DNA of 64,000 nt from Micromonospora parva (GCF_000718515.1 NZ_JNZS01000002.1:124001-188000); one strand, 5' to 3'; positions 38,781-47,441 are shown, numbered from the stretch's first letter. The notes: generated from the sequence alone by a model not told the origin. Numbers and translations: made by a program.

Positions 38781-39266
38781 CTAGGCCTCGGTGAGAACCT
38801 TGTCGAGCAGCGTCTCCGCCTCATCCTTGGTGCTCTTCTCAGCCAGCGCGACCTCGCCGACGAGAATGTCGCGGGCCTTGGCGAGCATCCGCTTCTCGCC
38901 CGCAGAGAGGCCCCGCTCCCGCTCCCGGCGCCACAGGTCACGCACGACCTCGGCGACCTTCAGCGGGTTGCCGGAAGCCAGCTTTTCCAGATTGGCCTTG
39001 TAACGCCGCGACCAGTTGGTCGGCTCCTCGGTGTGCGGAGCCCGCAGAACGTCGAAGACCTTCCCGAGGCCCTCTTCGCCGACCACCTCACGGACGCCCA
39101 CGATCTCGGCGTTCTCGGCCGGCACCCGGACCGTCAGGTCACCCTGCGCGACCCTCAGGACGAGGTATTGCTTAGGCTCGCCCTTGATGACCCGAGTCTC
39201 GATTGCCTCGATGAGTGCGGCCCCGTGGTGGGGGTAAACAACGGTCTCGCCGACACTGAAAACCAT
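38781..39266 (-). CDS. carD: CarD-family RNA polymerase-binding transcription regulator
   Basis: A 161-aa global regulator that binds the RNA polymerase beta subunit and stabilises open complexes. The N-terminal RNAP-interaction domain is [20 protein letters not shown] to about residue 65. The C-terminal helical DNA-binding domain carries the Trp in [13 protein letters not shown] (the residue that wedges at the -10 upstream edge) and [23 protein letters not shown] 39266 is preceded by AAAGGGG. It leads the carD-ispD-ispF row. Confidence 0.97.
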   Translation of the reverse strand: MVFSVGETVVYPHHGAALIEAIETRVIKGEPKQYLVLRVAQGDLTVRVPAENAEIVGVREVVGEEGLGKVFDVLRAPHTEEPTNWSRRYKANLEKLASGNPLKVAEVVRDLWRRERERGLSAGEKRMLAKARDILVGEVALAEKSTKDEAETLLDKVLTEA

Positions 39267-39293
39267 AGGTTCGAAACCCCTTTCGCTGTGTCT

Positions 39294-39331
39294 AGGGTAA
39301 CACGCTCAGGCACCGATGTCTCACCGATGTC
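39294..39331 (-). promoter_or_regulatory. carD promoter with phased direct repeats
   Basis: TACCCT (complement of 39294-39299) is a good -10 about 27 bases before the carD ATG. CACCGATGTC occurs at 39311-39320 and again at 39322-39331, an 11-bp period that spans the -35 region. The remaining interval up to 39594 holds a TTGAC-AGGCG-GTCAA palindrome at 39380-39394 but no gene. Confidence 0.5.
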
Positions 39332-39594
39332 CTGACCGTTGGCGCAGCTCAGGGGCCCTGTGAGAGGTCTTGCTTCAGCTTGACAGGCGGTCAAACCGAT
39401 GGTTCGAACACGCTCCGTAACGCGCAAATGACTGCCCGGTACGGGTGAACAGAACGTCGAGATCAAGGGCTATGCGCTCCTCCCATGGTAGCCCGGCCAG
39501 CCGGACCGCGCCCAGATGTAGCGGGAGGAGCCCCCGGTGCGCGACCCTGGAGACCGAGCCGCACTCAGCTCTCGAGACGCTTCCAGGAGGTCCG

Positions 39595-40287
39595 ATGGGC
39601 AAGCCGGACGCAGAAGGTAACGGGCCAGCCGACGGCCTGCCCGGCCTGCCTCCCGAATGGGGCCGGGTGGTGGTCCCCGACGACGCCTCCGCGCTGGCCG
39701 CCGAGGCGGCCCAGGTCCGCCGTGAGCTCCGTCGGGCCAGCGGCCTCCCCGGCGGTCACCGGGCTCTGGGGCTGCCGCTGCTGGTCCTGCTGGTGGCGGT
39801 CGTCACCACACTGGCCGGCCTGCTGGTGGTCACCTGGCCCCGGGCCAACCGCGGCACCGAGCGCCCGAGCCCGACCCCCTACTCACCACCGGCCAGCCTG
39901 ACCGGGCAGGCGCTGCCCGCACTGGACCTGGTCGACGCCCAGGACGCACCAGTGCCACTGCGCGGCCTGCTACCCGCCATGATCATCCTGTTGGACGGCT
40001 GCCCCTGCCCGGACCGGGTCAGCGAGGCCCTGGCAGCAGCACCCGCCGACGTCTCCGTGGTCACCGTCACCGCAGGGCGCAGTGCCCCGGCCGGGCCGAC
40101 CACCCAGCGGCAGGCGCACGTCCTGGCCGACCCGGCCGGCGGGCTGCGCTCGTTCCTGGGTCAACCGGCCCGCCCCGGCGTCGCGACCGCCGTGCTTGTC
40201 GACAGGGCCGGCACAGTGACCCGGGTCCTGCCCGACCTGGGCACCGTCGAGTCCTACCGGAGCGACCTGAGCGCCCTCGCCGCCTGA
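39595..40287 (+). CDS. Membrane-anchored thioredoxin-fold-like protein with CPC motif
   Basis: A 230-aa protein. An acidic cytosolic N-terminus leads to one membrane helix (LGLPLLVLLVAVVTTLAGLLVV) and an extracellular domain. PPASLTGQALPALDLVDAQD followed by RGLLPAMIILLDGCPCPDRV looks like a redoxin fold in which a CPC motif replaces the usual CxxC. Later LADPAGGLRSFLGQP, GVATAVLVDRAGTVTRVLPD matches the AhpC/TlpA-type end. CAGGAGG lies before ATG 39595. Redox activity is inferred, not shown. Confidence 0.7.
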   Translation: MGKPDAEGNGPADGLPGLPPEWGRVVVPDDASALAAEAAQVRRELRRASGLPGGHRALGLPLLVLLVAVVTTLAGLLVVTWPRANRGTERPSPTPYSPPASLTGQALPALDLVDAQDAPVPLRGLLPAMIILLDGCPCPDRVSEALAAAPADVSVVTVTAGRSAPAGPTTQRQAHVLADPAGGLRSFLGQPARPGVATAVLVDRAGTVTRVLPDLGTVESYRSDLSALAA

Positions 40288-40296
40288 GCGCCGGAT

Positions 40297-40941
40297 CTAG
40301 CGGGGCAGCGCGACGAGCTGCACCTCGATGTCTATGGGCCGGTCGACGGTCGACAGCGACACCAGGAACGACCCGTTTTCGGGCAGCACCTCGGCAGTGG
40401 CGATCGTGCCGTCGCAGTCGATGCGCGACTCGCCGGCGATCCTGGCCCCGGCGCTCGTCACGACCATCGTGCCGAGCCGGGTGCACCGGTACTGGAGCAG
40501 GTAGCGGTCGGCGCCGTTGCCGGCCTGCCGGGTCACTTCCTGACCAGGAGCCAGCTCCCGCTCCTCCCGCCAGATCGTCTCGTGGAACTGTGGCAGTTCA
40601 CCAGCAGGGGAGAGCACTGCGGGGCCGCCCTCGGTCTCGGTGGGCGAGCCCGTTGCCGGGTCGAGCACCGCCCACGCGCCGTTCCGCCCCCGGGTAATCT
40701 CGCCGCTGTCCGGGTCCAGCCGCACCGTCACCCGCTCGTCGGGCTCCGCCCCCGCCATGGCCCGCTCCAACGGGGTGCTGACGCTCTGCTCGGCCCTCGG
40801 CGCCGCCGAGGGAGTGGCAGCCGCCCCGGCCGTCGACGACGGTTCGGCAGCGTGCCACCACCAGCCACCGACGACCAGGACGGCCGCCGCGGCGCCGAAC
40901 AGCACCACCGAGCGCAGCCGATCGTCCGCTGTCGCATCCAC
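40297..40941 (-). CDS. Exported single-pass hypothetical protein
   Basis: A 214-aa protein with one N-terminal membrane segment (RSVVLFGAAAAVLVVGGWWW), an Ala/Ser/Pro-rich spacer and a beta-rich extracellular part (ERVTVRLDPDSGEITRGRNG, RYLLQYRCTRLGTMVVTS, SRIDCDGTIATAEVLPENG) containing two Cys that may pair. GTG 40941 has TACGCT six bases upstream. It converges on the CPC protein gene with a nine-bp gap. No family recognised. Confidence 0.7.
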   Translation of the reverse strand: MDATADDRLRSVVLFGAAAAVLVVGGWWWHAAEPSSTAGAAATPSAAPRAEQSVSTPLERAMAGAEPDERVTVRLDPDSGEITRGRNGAWAVLDPATGSPTETEGGPAVLSPAGELPQFHETIWREERELAPGQEVTRQAGNGADRYLLQYRCTRLGTMVVTSAGARIAGESRIDCDGTIATAEVLPENGSFLVSLSTVDRPIDIEVQLVALPR

Positions 40942-40947
40942 GGCACG

Positions 40948-40953
40948 AGCGTA
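40948..40953 (-). promoter_or_regulatory. -10 element of the 40297-40941 gene (leaderless)
   Basis: TACGCT on the minus strand, six bases, then GTG 40941. Confidence 0.5.
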
Positions 40954-40965
40954 CCGGTCGGAGGT

Positions 40966-42024
40966 TCAGTCCTGTCGATCGAGAAGGGCGGCGTACAGGG
41001 TGAGGCCGGGGCCGAAGGCCAGCATGACGATGCGCCGGGCCGCCGGTGTCGCCCGGCCCAACCGGTCCAGGATCAGCAGCACCGTCGGCGACGAGCAGTT
41101 GCCGTGCTCGTCGAGCGTCGCCCGGGACGCCGCCAGCCCCAGCGGGGGCAGCGCCAGCTCCCGCTCGACCACGTTGAGGATCCGCGGCCCGCCCGGGTGC
41201 ACCGCCCAACCGTCCACCTCGGAGCTGGTGACGCCGTGCCGGGCCAACAGCTCGTCGACGAGCCCACGGACGTGCCTGGACAGCACCTGCGGCACCTTCG
41301 GCGACAGCCCCATCCGGAACCCCGCGTCGGTGACGTCCCAGGTCATGTGATCGGCGGTCGAGGTGTCGGTGACGGCGGTGACCTCGCGCACCGCGTACCC
41401 CGGGCCGCCCGGCACGACCACGGCGGCGACCGCGGCGTCCGAGAAGAGCGCGTGGGAGACGATCTGCTGGGTGTCCACCCGGGCGCTGGACGGCTGGATG
41501 TGCAGGCTGGTCAGCTCCGCGCAGAGCAGCAGCGCCGGACGCCCCCGGGCGGTGACGAAGTCACTCGCCGCGCCGAGACCCGGCAGTGCCGCGTAACAAC
41601 CCATGTGGCCGATGACCATCCGCTGGGTGTCCGCGGCCATGCCCAGGTCCCGGGCGAGCAGGATGTCCAGCCCCGGAGTGGCGTACCCGGTGCAGGAGCA
41701 GACGATGAACAGCCCGATGTCGCCGGCGCTCAACCCGGCGGCTGTCAACGCGCGGCCCACCGCCTCCTTGCCCAACGGCAGCGCCTCCACCTGGTAGCGG
41801 CGCATCCGGCGCTCGGTCGGCCAGTCCGAAACGTCCTCCAGCAGCGGGTTCACCGCAGCCTGCCGCCGGGTCACCCCGGAGTTGGCGAAAATTCGCTGCG
41901 CCAACGACCGGGTGGTGCCGGAGAAGTGCCGGGAGAAGAAGCCCTCCCACAACTCGTCCTGCGAAGCGGACGGCGGCTGCGCTGTCCCGAGCCCCGCGAT
42001 CACTGGTACGGACACGATCCCCAC
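40966..42024 (-). CDS. Type III polyketide synthase
   Basis: A 352-aa chalcone-synthase-like enzyme. The thiolase-fold triad is complete: Cys143 in GHMGCYAALPGL, His276 in WAVHPGGPRIL and Asn309 in EHGNCSSPTV. VCSCTGYATPGLDILLARDL and GFGPGLTLYA-like AFGPGLTLYAALL fit bacterial type III PKSs of the alkylresorcinol/RppA group. The enzyme condenses malonyl-CoA extenders onto an acyl-CoA starter without an acyl carrier protein. GTG 42024 has GAGAG upstream. It follows the flavoenzyme gene by 85 bp, with a methyltransferase and a UbiA prenyltransferase in the same locus. The product is unknown. Confidence 0.95.
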   Translation of the reverse strand: MGIVSVPVIAGLGTAQPPSASQDELWEGFFSRHFSGTTRSLAQRIFANSGVTRRQAAVNPLLEDVSDWPTERRMRRYQVEALPLGKEAVGRALTAAGLSAGDIGLFIVCSCTGYATPGLDILLARDLGMAADTQRMVIGHMGCYAALPGLGAASDFVTARGRPALLLCAELTSLHIQPSSARVDTQQIVSHALFSDAAVAAVVVPGGPGYAVREVTAVTDTSTADHMTWDVTDAGFRMGLSPKVPQVLSRHVRGLVDELLARHGVTSSEVDGWAVHPGGPRILNVVERELALPPLGLAASRATLDEHGNCSSPTVLLILDRLGRATPAARRIVMLAFGPGLTLYAALLDRQD

Positions 42025-42109
42025 CTCTCGTCAGATGCTGTCCTCCCCCTGGCCGTCCCACCAGCCACCCCGGCTGGTCGTTCTCCCGTACGAGCCCGGT
42101 GGCGCGGGC

Positions 42110-43276
42110 TCACCAACGTGGTGCCGATCCGTCACGATCCGGGTCGCCACCCAGTGCGGCGATGCCGAGCCAGTCGGCGCAGACATCCGACGTGGCCGGG
42201 TGCAGTGACCCGCAGCGGGCATCGCGGTAGAGCCGCTCCAGCGGATGACCACGGCGGGTCGCCGAGGTGCCCGCCGCCTCCAACACCGACGCCGCCACCT
42301 CGGCGGCTGTGGTGCCGGCCAGCAGCTTCGCCCGCCACACCCACCGGTTGGTCTCCTCGTCACCGGGCGCCTCGTCCACCCGGCGGGCCGCCTCCGCCAC
42401 CACCAGCTGCGCGGCGGCCGTCGCCGCGTCCGCCCGACCCAGCCGGGCCCGCACCGCCGGCAGACCGGCCAGATTGCGGGCGTTGAGGTGCTCGGCCGCC
42501 GCGTCGATCGCCGCGCGGGCCACCCCCACGTAGACCGCCGCGTAGCTGGCCACCAGCCAGTGCGGCATCAGTTGGGCGACCACCAGCGCCAGCCCTTCCA
42601 CCCCACCGAGCAGCCGGTCGGCGGGCACGCTGACGTCCAGGTGCAGGTCGTGGGAGGAGGTGGCGCGCATGCCGAGCGAATCCCAGGTCGGCTCCACTGT
42701 CAGCCCGTCACCGGCCGGCACCAGGAACTGGGACACCACCGACTGGTCGGCAGCGCTGCGTGCCGCCACCAGGTAGCCGTCCGCGTGCCCGGCACCGGAG
42801 CAGAAGGTCTTGCTGCCCTTGAGCTGCCAGCCCCCGTCGACCGGCGTGTACGAGGTGCTCAGCTGGGACAACCGCGCGCCCGCGCCCCGCTCGCTCATCG
42901 CGACCGCGTACCAGGAGCCCTGCGCCGCCGCGCTGAGCAGCCGGTCGCGGGCGGCCAGCGCCTCGTCCGGTACGCCCAGCGCCTCGGCCAACTCCTCGGT
43001 GACCGCACCGAGCGCACCGGTCACCGAGGCGTGCATGTTGAACACCAGGGCGGTCGCACCGTTGCCCCGGGCAAGCTCAGTGGCCACCGCGGCGTACTCG
43101 GCGAAGGTGGCGCCCAGGCCGCCGAGCGCCCGGGGCACCATCAGCCCGAACAGGCCAGCCTCGCGCAGGTCGGCGAAGTCGTCCACAGGGAAGGAACCGT
43201 CCCGGTCGTGCTCGGCCGCGCGCGCGGCGAACCGTGGTGCCAACCGGCGAGCTGCCTCAAGCGCGTGCACCGTCAT
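42110..43276 (-). CDS. Acyl-CoA dehydrogenase-fold flavoenzyme of the type III PKS locus
   Basis: A 388-aa protein with all three ACAD domains: N-terminal helices (DDFADLREAGLFGLMVPRAL, GGLGATFAEYAAVATELARG), the central beta domain (AMSERGAGARLSQLSTSYTP, LKGSKTFCSGAGHADGYLVA) and the C-terminal bundle. Near the C-terminus the YEGT segment with the catalytic Glu of classical acyl-CoA dehydrogenases is replaced by CGSLHPATSD. It may therefore act as a flavin monooxygenase or oxidase of the DszC/HpaB-like branch. AAGGAGGGG precedes ATG 43276. Its position suggests it prepares the PKS starter or oxidises the ring. Confidence 0.85.
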   Translation of the reverse strand: MTVHALEAARRLAPRFAARAAEHDRDGSFPVDDFADLREAGLFGLMVPRALGGLGATFAEYAAVATELARGNGATALVFNMHASVTGALGAVTEELAEALGVPDEALAARDRLLSAAAQGSWYAVAMSERGAGARLSQLSTSYTPVDGGWQLKGSKTFCSGAGHADGYLVAARSAADQSVVSQFLVPAGDGLTVEPTWDSLGMRATSSHDLHLDVSVPADRLLGGVEGLALVVAQLMPHWLVASYAAVYVGVARAAIDAAAEHLNARNLAGLPAVRARLGRADAATAAAQLVVAEAARRVDEAPGDEETNRWVWRAKLLAGTTAAEVAASVLEAAGTSATRRGHPLERLYRDARCGSLHPATSDVCADWLGIAALGGDPDRDGSAPRW

Positions 43277-43318
43277 CTCGTCCCCTCCTTGGCGTTCCAT
43301 ACCCCCGCCACGGCCTGA

Positions 43319-44092
43319 CTATCCTTTGCGGACCCCCCGGCCCTGGTAGAGCACGGCGGTGGAGCGGGTCGGCACGATGCGCGGCGCCCGACCGGCGGGC
43401 ACCGTACCGGGCGTTCCGGCCGCGCGGGCGCGGCGCAACAGCCAGGCGAGCACCCCGCCGACCTGCGGCCGGATGCCGCGCAACCGCAGGTCGACACCGT
43501 GTCGGGCGCACTCGGCGACCAGCGCCCGGGCGTCCACGAACAACCGAGGATCGTGAATGCCACGCGGCACCGTCGGCAGCCGTTCGGCGATCCGGACCGC
43601 GACGAGCCGGGCCAGCGCCGTGTCGTTCAGGGTGTCCAGCACCAGCACGCCACCCGGGCGCAACAGCCGGCACGCCTCGGCCACCGCCCGCGGCCAGTCC
43701 GGCACGTGCTCCAGCAACTCGCCGGCGGAGACCACGTCGGCACAGCCGTCGGGCAGCGGAACAGCGGTGGCGTCACCCTGGATCACGCTGACCCCGTGCT
43801 CGGCCGCCTGGACGAGGGCCGAGCGGGTCAGATCCACCCCGACGTGGCGGTAGCCCCTGCCGGCCAGGTGCGGCGCGAGCAGGCCGGCACCGCAACCCAG
43901 ATCGACGAGCACCGCGCCCGCACGGGTGGCCGGCGGCACCAGCGCCGCACGCGCCTCCGCCAACCAGTGCAGCATCGCGAACGCGCCGTCGGGCCGCCAC
44001 CACTCACCGGCCAGATCGTCGTACTGACGCGGATCGTTTCGCGGCAGCACCCTCGGCCCGGTGGACGCCCCGGCCGCAGCCACGTCTCGCAT
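43319..44092 (-). CDS. UbiG-like SAM-dependent O-methyltransferase
   Basis: A 257-aa class I methyltransferase. It starts like UbiG (DPRQYDDLAGEWWRPDGAFA), with SAM-binding motif I VLVDLGCGAGLLAPHLAGRG, the acidic post-I VGVDLTRSALVQA, CADVVSAGELLEHVPDW and RLLRPGGVLVLDTLND. UbiG O-methylates catechol-type rings in ubiquinone synthesis; here menaquinone is expected instead, so an aromatic polyketide from the neighbouring PKS is the likely acceptor. It starts 46 bp from the divergent UbiA gene and lies 42 bp upstream of the flavoenzyme gene. Confidence 0.9.
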   Translation of the reverse strand: MRDVAAAGASTGPRVLPRNDPRQYDDLAGEWWRPDGAFAMLHWLAEARAALVPPATRAGAVLVDLGCGAGLLAPHLAGRGYRHVGVDLTRSALVQAAEHGVSVIQGDATAVPLPDGCADVVSAGELLEHVPDWPRAVAEACRLLRPGGVLVLDTLNDTALARLVAVRIAERLPTVPRGIHDPRLFVDARALVAECARHGVDLRLRGIRPQVGGVLAWLLRRARAAGTPGTVPAGRAPRIVPTRSTAVLYQGRGVRKG

Positions 44093-44138
44093 GGAACCGA
44101 GCGTGGCACGACTGCTCGGTAACGACCAGACTTCCCTT

Positions 44139-44978
44139 ATGTCGTCGAGGGTGTTAGGGCTGGTCAGAGCGAGCCATCCGGAACCGGCCGCGGCGGTGAC
44201 CACGGTGGCCGGTCTGCTGGCGTGGGGAGTGGGCCACCGGCCGGCCGGAATCGTCTCGGTGGTGCTCGCCGTGCTGGCGAGCCAGCTCGCTGTCGGCTGG
44301 ACCAACGACGCGCTGGACGCCGAGCGGGACGCCACTGTGGGGCGTACCGACAAGCCGGTCGCCAGTGGCGCGGTCGGTCGGCGCGTCACGGCCTGGGCCG
44401 CCGTCGTGGCCGCGGTGGCCTGCCCTCTGCTGGCGCTGACCACGAACCCGGCGGCGGCGTTCTGGCTGACCCTCGCCCTGGTCTCCGCCCTGCTCTACGA
44501 CTGGCCGCTCAAGGCCACCGCGTTCTCGGTGCTGCCCTACGCCGTGTCGTTCGGCGCGCTGCCCGCCTTCGTGGTGCTGGCACTGCCCGGTCAGCCGGCC
44601 CCGCCCGTCTGGCTGGTGGCGGCGGCGGCCTGTCTGGGCGCCGGCGCGCACTTCGCCAACGTGCTGCCCGACCTGGCCGACGACGCCCGCACCGGCGTGC
44701 GCGGCCTGCCCCACCGGTTGGGCGCCGCCGGCAGCCGGGTGGCCGCGGCGGGTCTCCTGCTCGCGGCGACCGCGGCCCTGGTCCTCGGGCCACCAGGGCC
44801 GCCGTCGGCGATCGGCTGGGCGGCGGTCGGCACGGCCGCCGTGGTGCCGCCACTGAGCTGGTACGCCGGACGCTCGGCGAGCCGGGCCGGTCAGCGGCCG
44901 GTGGCGGCCTTCCGGGCGGTCATGCTGGTGGCCCTCATCGACGTGGTTCTGCTGGTGGCGAGCGGTCGGGTGGTCTGA
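44139..44978 (+). CDS. UbiA-family prenyltransferase
   Basis: A 279-aa membrane prenyltransferase with about eight helices. The two Asp-rich substrate-binding motifs are TNDALDAERDATVGRTDK and DLADDARTGVRGLPHRLG, which coordinate Mg-prenyl diphosphate. ATG 44139 was preferred because the conserved region begins directly afterwards; CAGACT lies six bases upstream as a possible weak -10. It diverges from the methyltransferase, flavoenzyme and PKS genes and would transfer a prenyl group onto an aromatic acceptor. MenA identity is less likely in this context. Confidence 0.9.
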   Translation: MSSRVLGLVRASHPEPAAAVTTVAGLLAWGVGHRPAGIVSVVLAVLASQLAVGWTNDALDAERDATVGRTDKPVASGAVGRRVTAWAAVVAAVACPLLALTTNPAAAFWLTLALVSALLYDWPLKATAFSVLPYAVSFGALPAFVVLALPGQPAPPVWLVAAAACLGAGAHFANVLPDLADDARTGVRGLPHRLGAAGSRVAAAGLLLAATAALVLGPPGPPSAIGWAAVGTAAVVPPLSWYAGRSASRAGQRPVAAFRAVMLVALIDVVLLVASGRVV

Positions 44979-44980
44979 AC

Positions 44981-44998
44981 GCCACCCGGCCAGGTGGC
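44981..44998 (+). terminator. Weak hairpin after the UbiA gene
   Basis: GCCACC-CGGCCA-GGTGGC directly follows the stop codon. The stem is only 6 bp, with no T-tract. Confidence 0.35.
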
Positions 44999-45118
44999 AT
45001 TGCCGGGTCCGCGTGCGGGCCTCGATCAGCCCCAACTACCCTGGAGCGCGGTCTGCGCGGGTATGGCCACCGTGCCCGGCGTACGGCCCGGGTGGGGATT
45101 GTGACGAGGAGGACCGAC

Positions 45119-45898
45119 GTGACGCGCTCGATCAGGGGATCCCGGCGGGCGGCCCTGTTGCTGTCCGGGATTGCGGCGGCCAGCCTGCTGGCTTCGGGAT
45201 GCGGCGCCGGTCAGATCGCCGAGACCGCGTTGAAGGAGCCGTCGGTCCAGGGCGTCAACCTCACGACCGACAACGGTTCCTTCTCGGTGCGGGGCCTGCT
45301 GGTGGACTACCCGGGCACCGAGGGTTACCGGGCCGGGCAGGACGCCGGCCTCGGCGCAGTGATCTACAACGACTCCAAGGAGACGGTGACGGTCACCGTC
45401 ACCACCGAGAGCGCCCGCGAGGTGGTGATCAGCGGCGGCTCGGCGAGCCCGTCGCCATCCGCCTCGGAGTCCGCCTCGGAGAGCCCGTCGCCGTCCGGTT
45501 CGGCCAGCCCGTCGAACTCCACCTCGGGTTCGCCGAGCCCGTCGGCGACGCCGTCCGAGACCGGGTCGTCCTCGGCCACGCCGTCCGCCCCGGAGTCGGC
45601 GCGGGCGTCCGGTTCGGCCAGCCCGGCCGCTCCGGGCCAGCCGGCCCGGATCGAGCTGGCGCCGTTGAGCTACATCCAGTTCAACTCCGAGGCCACCTCG
45701 CAGCTCCGGCTGATCGGCCTGACCGAGGCGCTGCGCTCCGGTCAGAACGTCGTGGTGACCTTCGACTTCGGCAACGGCAACACGGTCACCGGCCAGGCGC
45801 CGGTCGCGGTGCCGCTCACCCCGGCGGCCCCTCCGTCGCCGATCATCGAGCGCGAGGGCGGCTACGAGGGCGACGAGGGCGGCACGACCCACGAGTGA
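45119..45898 (+). CDS. Lipoprotein with Ser/Pro-rich linker
   Basis: A 259-aa exported lipoprotein. The signal peptide ends in the lipobox LLASGC (SIRGSRRAALLLSGIAAASL before it), so the mature protein starts at the Cys. A first beta domain (GVNLTTDNGSFSVRGLLVDY, GLGAVIYNDSKETVTVTV) and a second (LAPLSYIQFNSEATSQLRLI, NVVVTFDFGNGNTVTGQAPV) are joined by ~75 residues of SPSASESASESPSPSG-type repeats. AGGAGG lies six to seven bases before GTG 45119. The two halves together resemble one copper-chaperone-like or DUF461-type beta sandwich interrupted by the linker. Function not assigned. Confidence 0.85.
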   Translation: MTRSIRGSRRAALLLSGIAAASLLASGCGAGQIAETALKEPSVQGVNLTTDNGSFSVRGLLVDYPGTEGYRAGQDAGLGAVIYNDSKETVTVTVTTESAREVVISGGSASPSPSASESASESPSPSGSASPSNSTSGSPSPSATPSETGSSSATPSAPESARASGSASPAAPGQPARIELAPLSYIQFNSEATSQLRLIGLTEALRSGQNVVVTFDFGNGNTVTGQAPVAVPLTPAAPPSPIIEREGGYEGDEGGTTHE

Positions 45899-45921
45899 CC
45901 CGTAGCGCACATCGACGAACG

Positions 45922-45956
45922 CCCCGGCGTGGTGACCACCACGCCGGGGTGTTTTC
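45922..45956 (+). terminator. Rho-independent terminator of the lipoprotein gene
   Basis: CCCCGGCGTGGTG (45922-45934) pairs with CACCACGCCGGGG (45937-45949), followed by TGTTTT. It is the clearest terminator in the window and insulates radA. Confidence 0.9.
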
Positions 45957-45971
45957 GTCGTACGCGGGGGC

Positions 45972-45977
45972 TAGCGT
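45972..45977 (+). promoter_or_regulatory. -10 element of radA (leaderless)
   Basis: TAGCGT, six bases, then GTG 45984. There is no Shine-Dalgarno. Confidence 0.55.
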
Positions 45978-45983
45978 CCTGAT

Positions 45984-47441
45984 GTGACCACGTCCCGATC
46001 GACCCCTCCGCGTGGCGGCACGGCCGGTGCCGCCCGTGCTCGGTCCGCCGCCCGCGAGCCGCGTCCGGCCTACCAGTGCGACGCCTGCGGGCACCAGCCG
46101 CCCAAGTGGGTGGGGCGCTGCCCGGAGTGCGGCGAGTGGGGGGCGGTGGTCGAGAGCACGGTGACCGGCCCGACCGTCTCCGGTCGGGTGGTCAGCTCCC
46201 GGATGCCGGCCGAGCCGGCCCGGCCGATCGCCACCATCAGCGCCGCTCCGGCCCGCGCCCGTCCCACCGGGGTCAGCGAGCTGGACCGGGTGCTCGGCGG
46301 CGGCCTGGTCCCCGGTGCCGTGGTGTTGCTCGCCGGCGAGCCCGGCGTGGGCAAGTCGACCCTCCTGCTCGATGTGGCACAGCAGTGGGCGGTCAATGCC
46401 GGCAGCCCTTCGCTGGTGGTCAGCGGCGAAGAGTCGGTGAGTCAGGTGCGGCTGCGCGCCGAGCGGATGGGCACCCTGCACGAGCAGCTCTACCTCGCCG
46501 CGGAGAGCGACCTGGCCTCGGTGCTCGGGCACCTCGACGCGGTCAAGCCGGGCCTGTTGGTGCTCGACTCGGTGCAGACCATCTCGACGACCGGCACCGA
46601 AGGGGTGCCCGGTGGGGTGACCCAGGTCCGCGCGGTCACCGCGGCGCTGGTGTCGGTCGCCAAGGAGCGGGGCATCGCCACCGTGCTGGTCGGGCACGTC
46701 ACCAAGGACGGCCAGGTGGCCGGGCCTCGGGTGCTTGAGCACCTGGTCGATGTGGTGCTGCACTTCGAGGGCGACAAGCACTCGTCGCTGCGCCTGGTGC
46801 GCGGCGTGAAGAACAGGTTCGGCGCGGCCGACGAGGTCGGCTGCTTCGAGATGCACGAGGGCGGCATCAGCAGCCTGGCCGACCCGTCCGGGCTGTTCCT
46901 GACCCGCTACGCGGAGCCGGTCCCGGGCACCTGCGTCACGGTGGCAATGGAAGGGCGGCGGGCGCTGGTCACCGAGGTGCAGGCGCTGATCGGCGCGACG
47001 GTGGCGGGCTCTCCCCGACGCACCGTCTCCGGCCTCGACTCGGCGCGACTGGCGATGGTGCTCGCGGTGCTGCAACGGCGCACCGAGCGGCTGACCCTGC
47101 ACGACCGGGAGGTTTTCGCCGCCACCGTGGGCGGGATCCGGGTGGTGGAGCCGGCCGCCGACCTGGCGGTGGCCCTGGCGGTCGCCTCCGGCGGGCTCAA
47201 CCTGGCGATCGCGCCGCACCTGGTGGCGATCGGTGAGGTGGGGCTGACCGGCGAGGTGCGGCGGGTCGGGGCGGTGCCGCGCCGACTGGCCGAGGCGGCC
47301 CGGCTGGGGTTCAAGGTGGCCCTGGTGCCGCCCGGCTGCGGCCCGGCCAGCACCGGCGCCGGGCCCGAGCAGATGCGGGTGACCGAGGTCACCGACGTCC
47401 GTTCGGCGCTACACCATGCGGCCCGTGCGTCCGCCGAGTGA
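45984..47441 (+). CDS. radA: DNA repair protein RadA
   Basis: A 485-aa RecA-like branch-migration ATPase that helps process recombination intermediates. The N-terminal C4 zinc finger is YQCDACGHQPPKWVGRCPEC. The ATPase core has Walker A GEPGVGKSTLL, Walker B-like LLVLDSVQTI and the RadA-specific VKNRFGAADEVG. The C-terminal Lon-protease-like domain (AVALAVASGGLNLAIAP, GEVGLTGEVRRVGAVPRRLA) completes it. GTG 45984 fits the leaderless pattern. radA-disA adjacency is conserved in Gram-positives and links repair to c-di-AMP signalling. Confidence 0.97.
   Translation: MTTSRSTPPRGGTAGAARARSAAREPRPAYQCDACGHQPPKWVGRCPECGEWGAVVESTVTGPTVSGRVVSSRMPAEPARPIATISAAPARARPTGVSELDRVLGGGLVPGAVVLLAGEPGVGKSTLLLDVAQQWAVNAGSPSLVVSGEESVSQVRLRAERMGTLHEQLYLAAESDLASVLGHLDAVKPGLLVLDSVQTISTTGTEGVPGGVTQVRAVTAALVSVAKERGIATVLVGHVTKDGQVAGPRVLEHLVDVVLHFEGDKHSSLRLVRGVKNRFGAADEVGCFEMHEGGISSLADPSGLFLTRYAEPVPGTCVTVAMEGRRALVTEVQALIGATVAGSPRRTVSGLDSARLAMVLAVLQRRTERLTLHDREVFAATVGGIRVVEPAADLAVALAVASGGLNLAIAPHLVAIGEVGLTGEVRRVGAVPRRLAEAARLGFKVALVPPGCGPASTGAGPEQMRVTEVTDVRSALHHAARASAE

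Noticed and set aside
39380..39408. TTGACA-N17 promoter for the CPC protein gene
   Set aside because: The -35 is good, but no acceptable TANNNT is at the right distance. The sequence is better explained as a short TTGAC/GTCAA palindrome.
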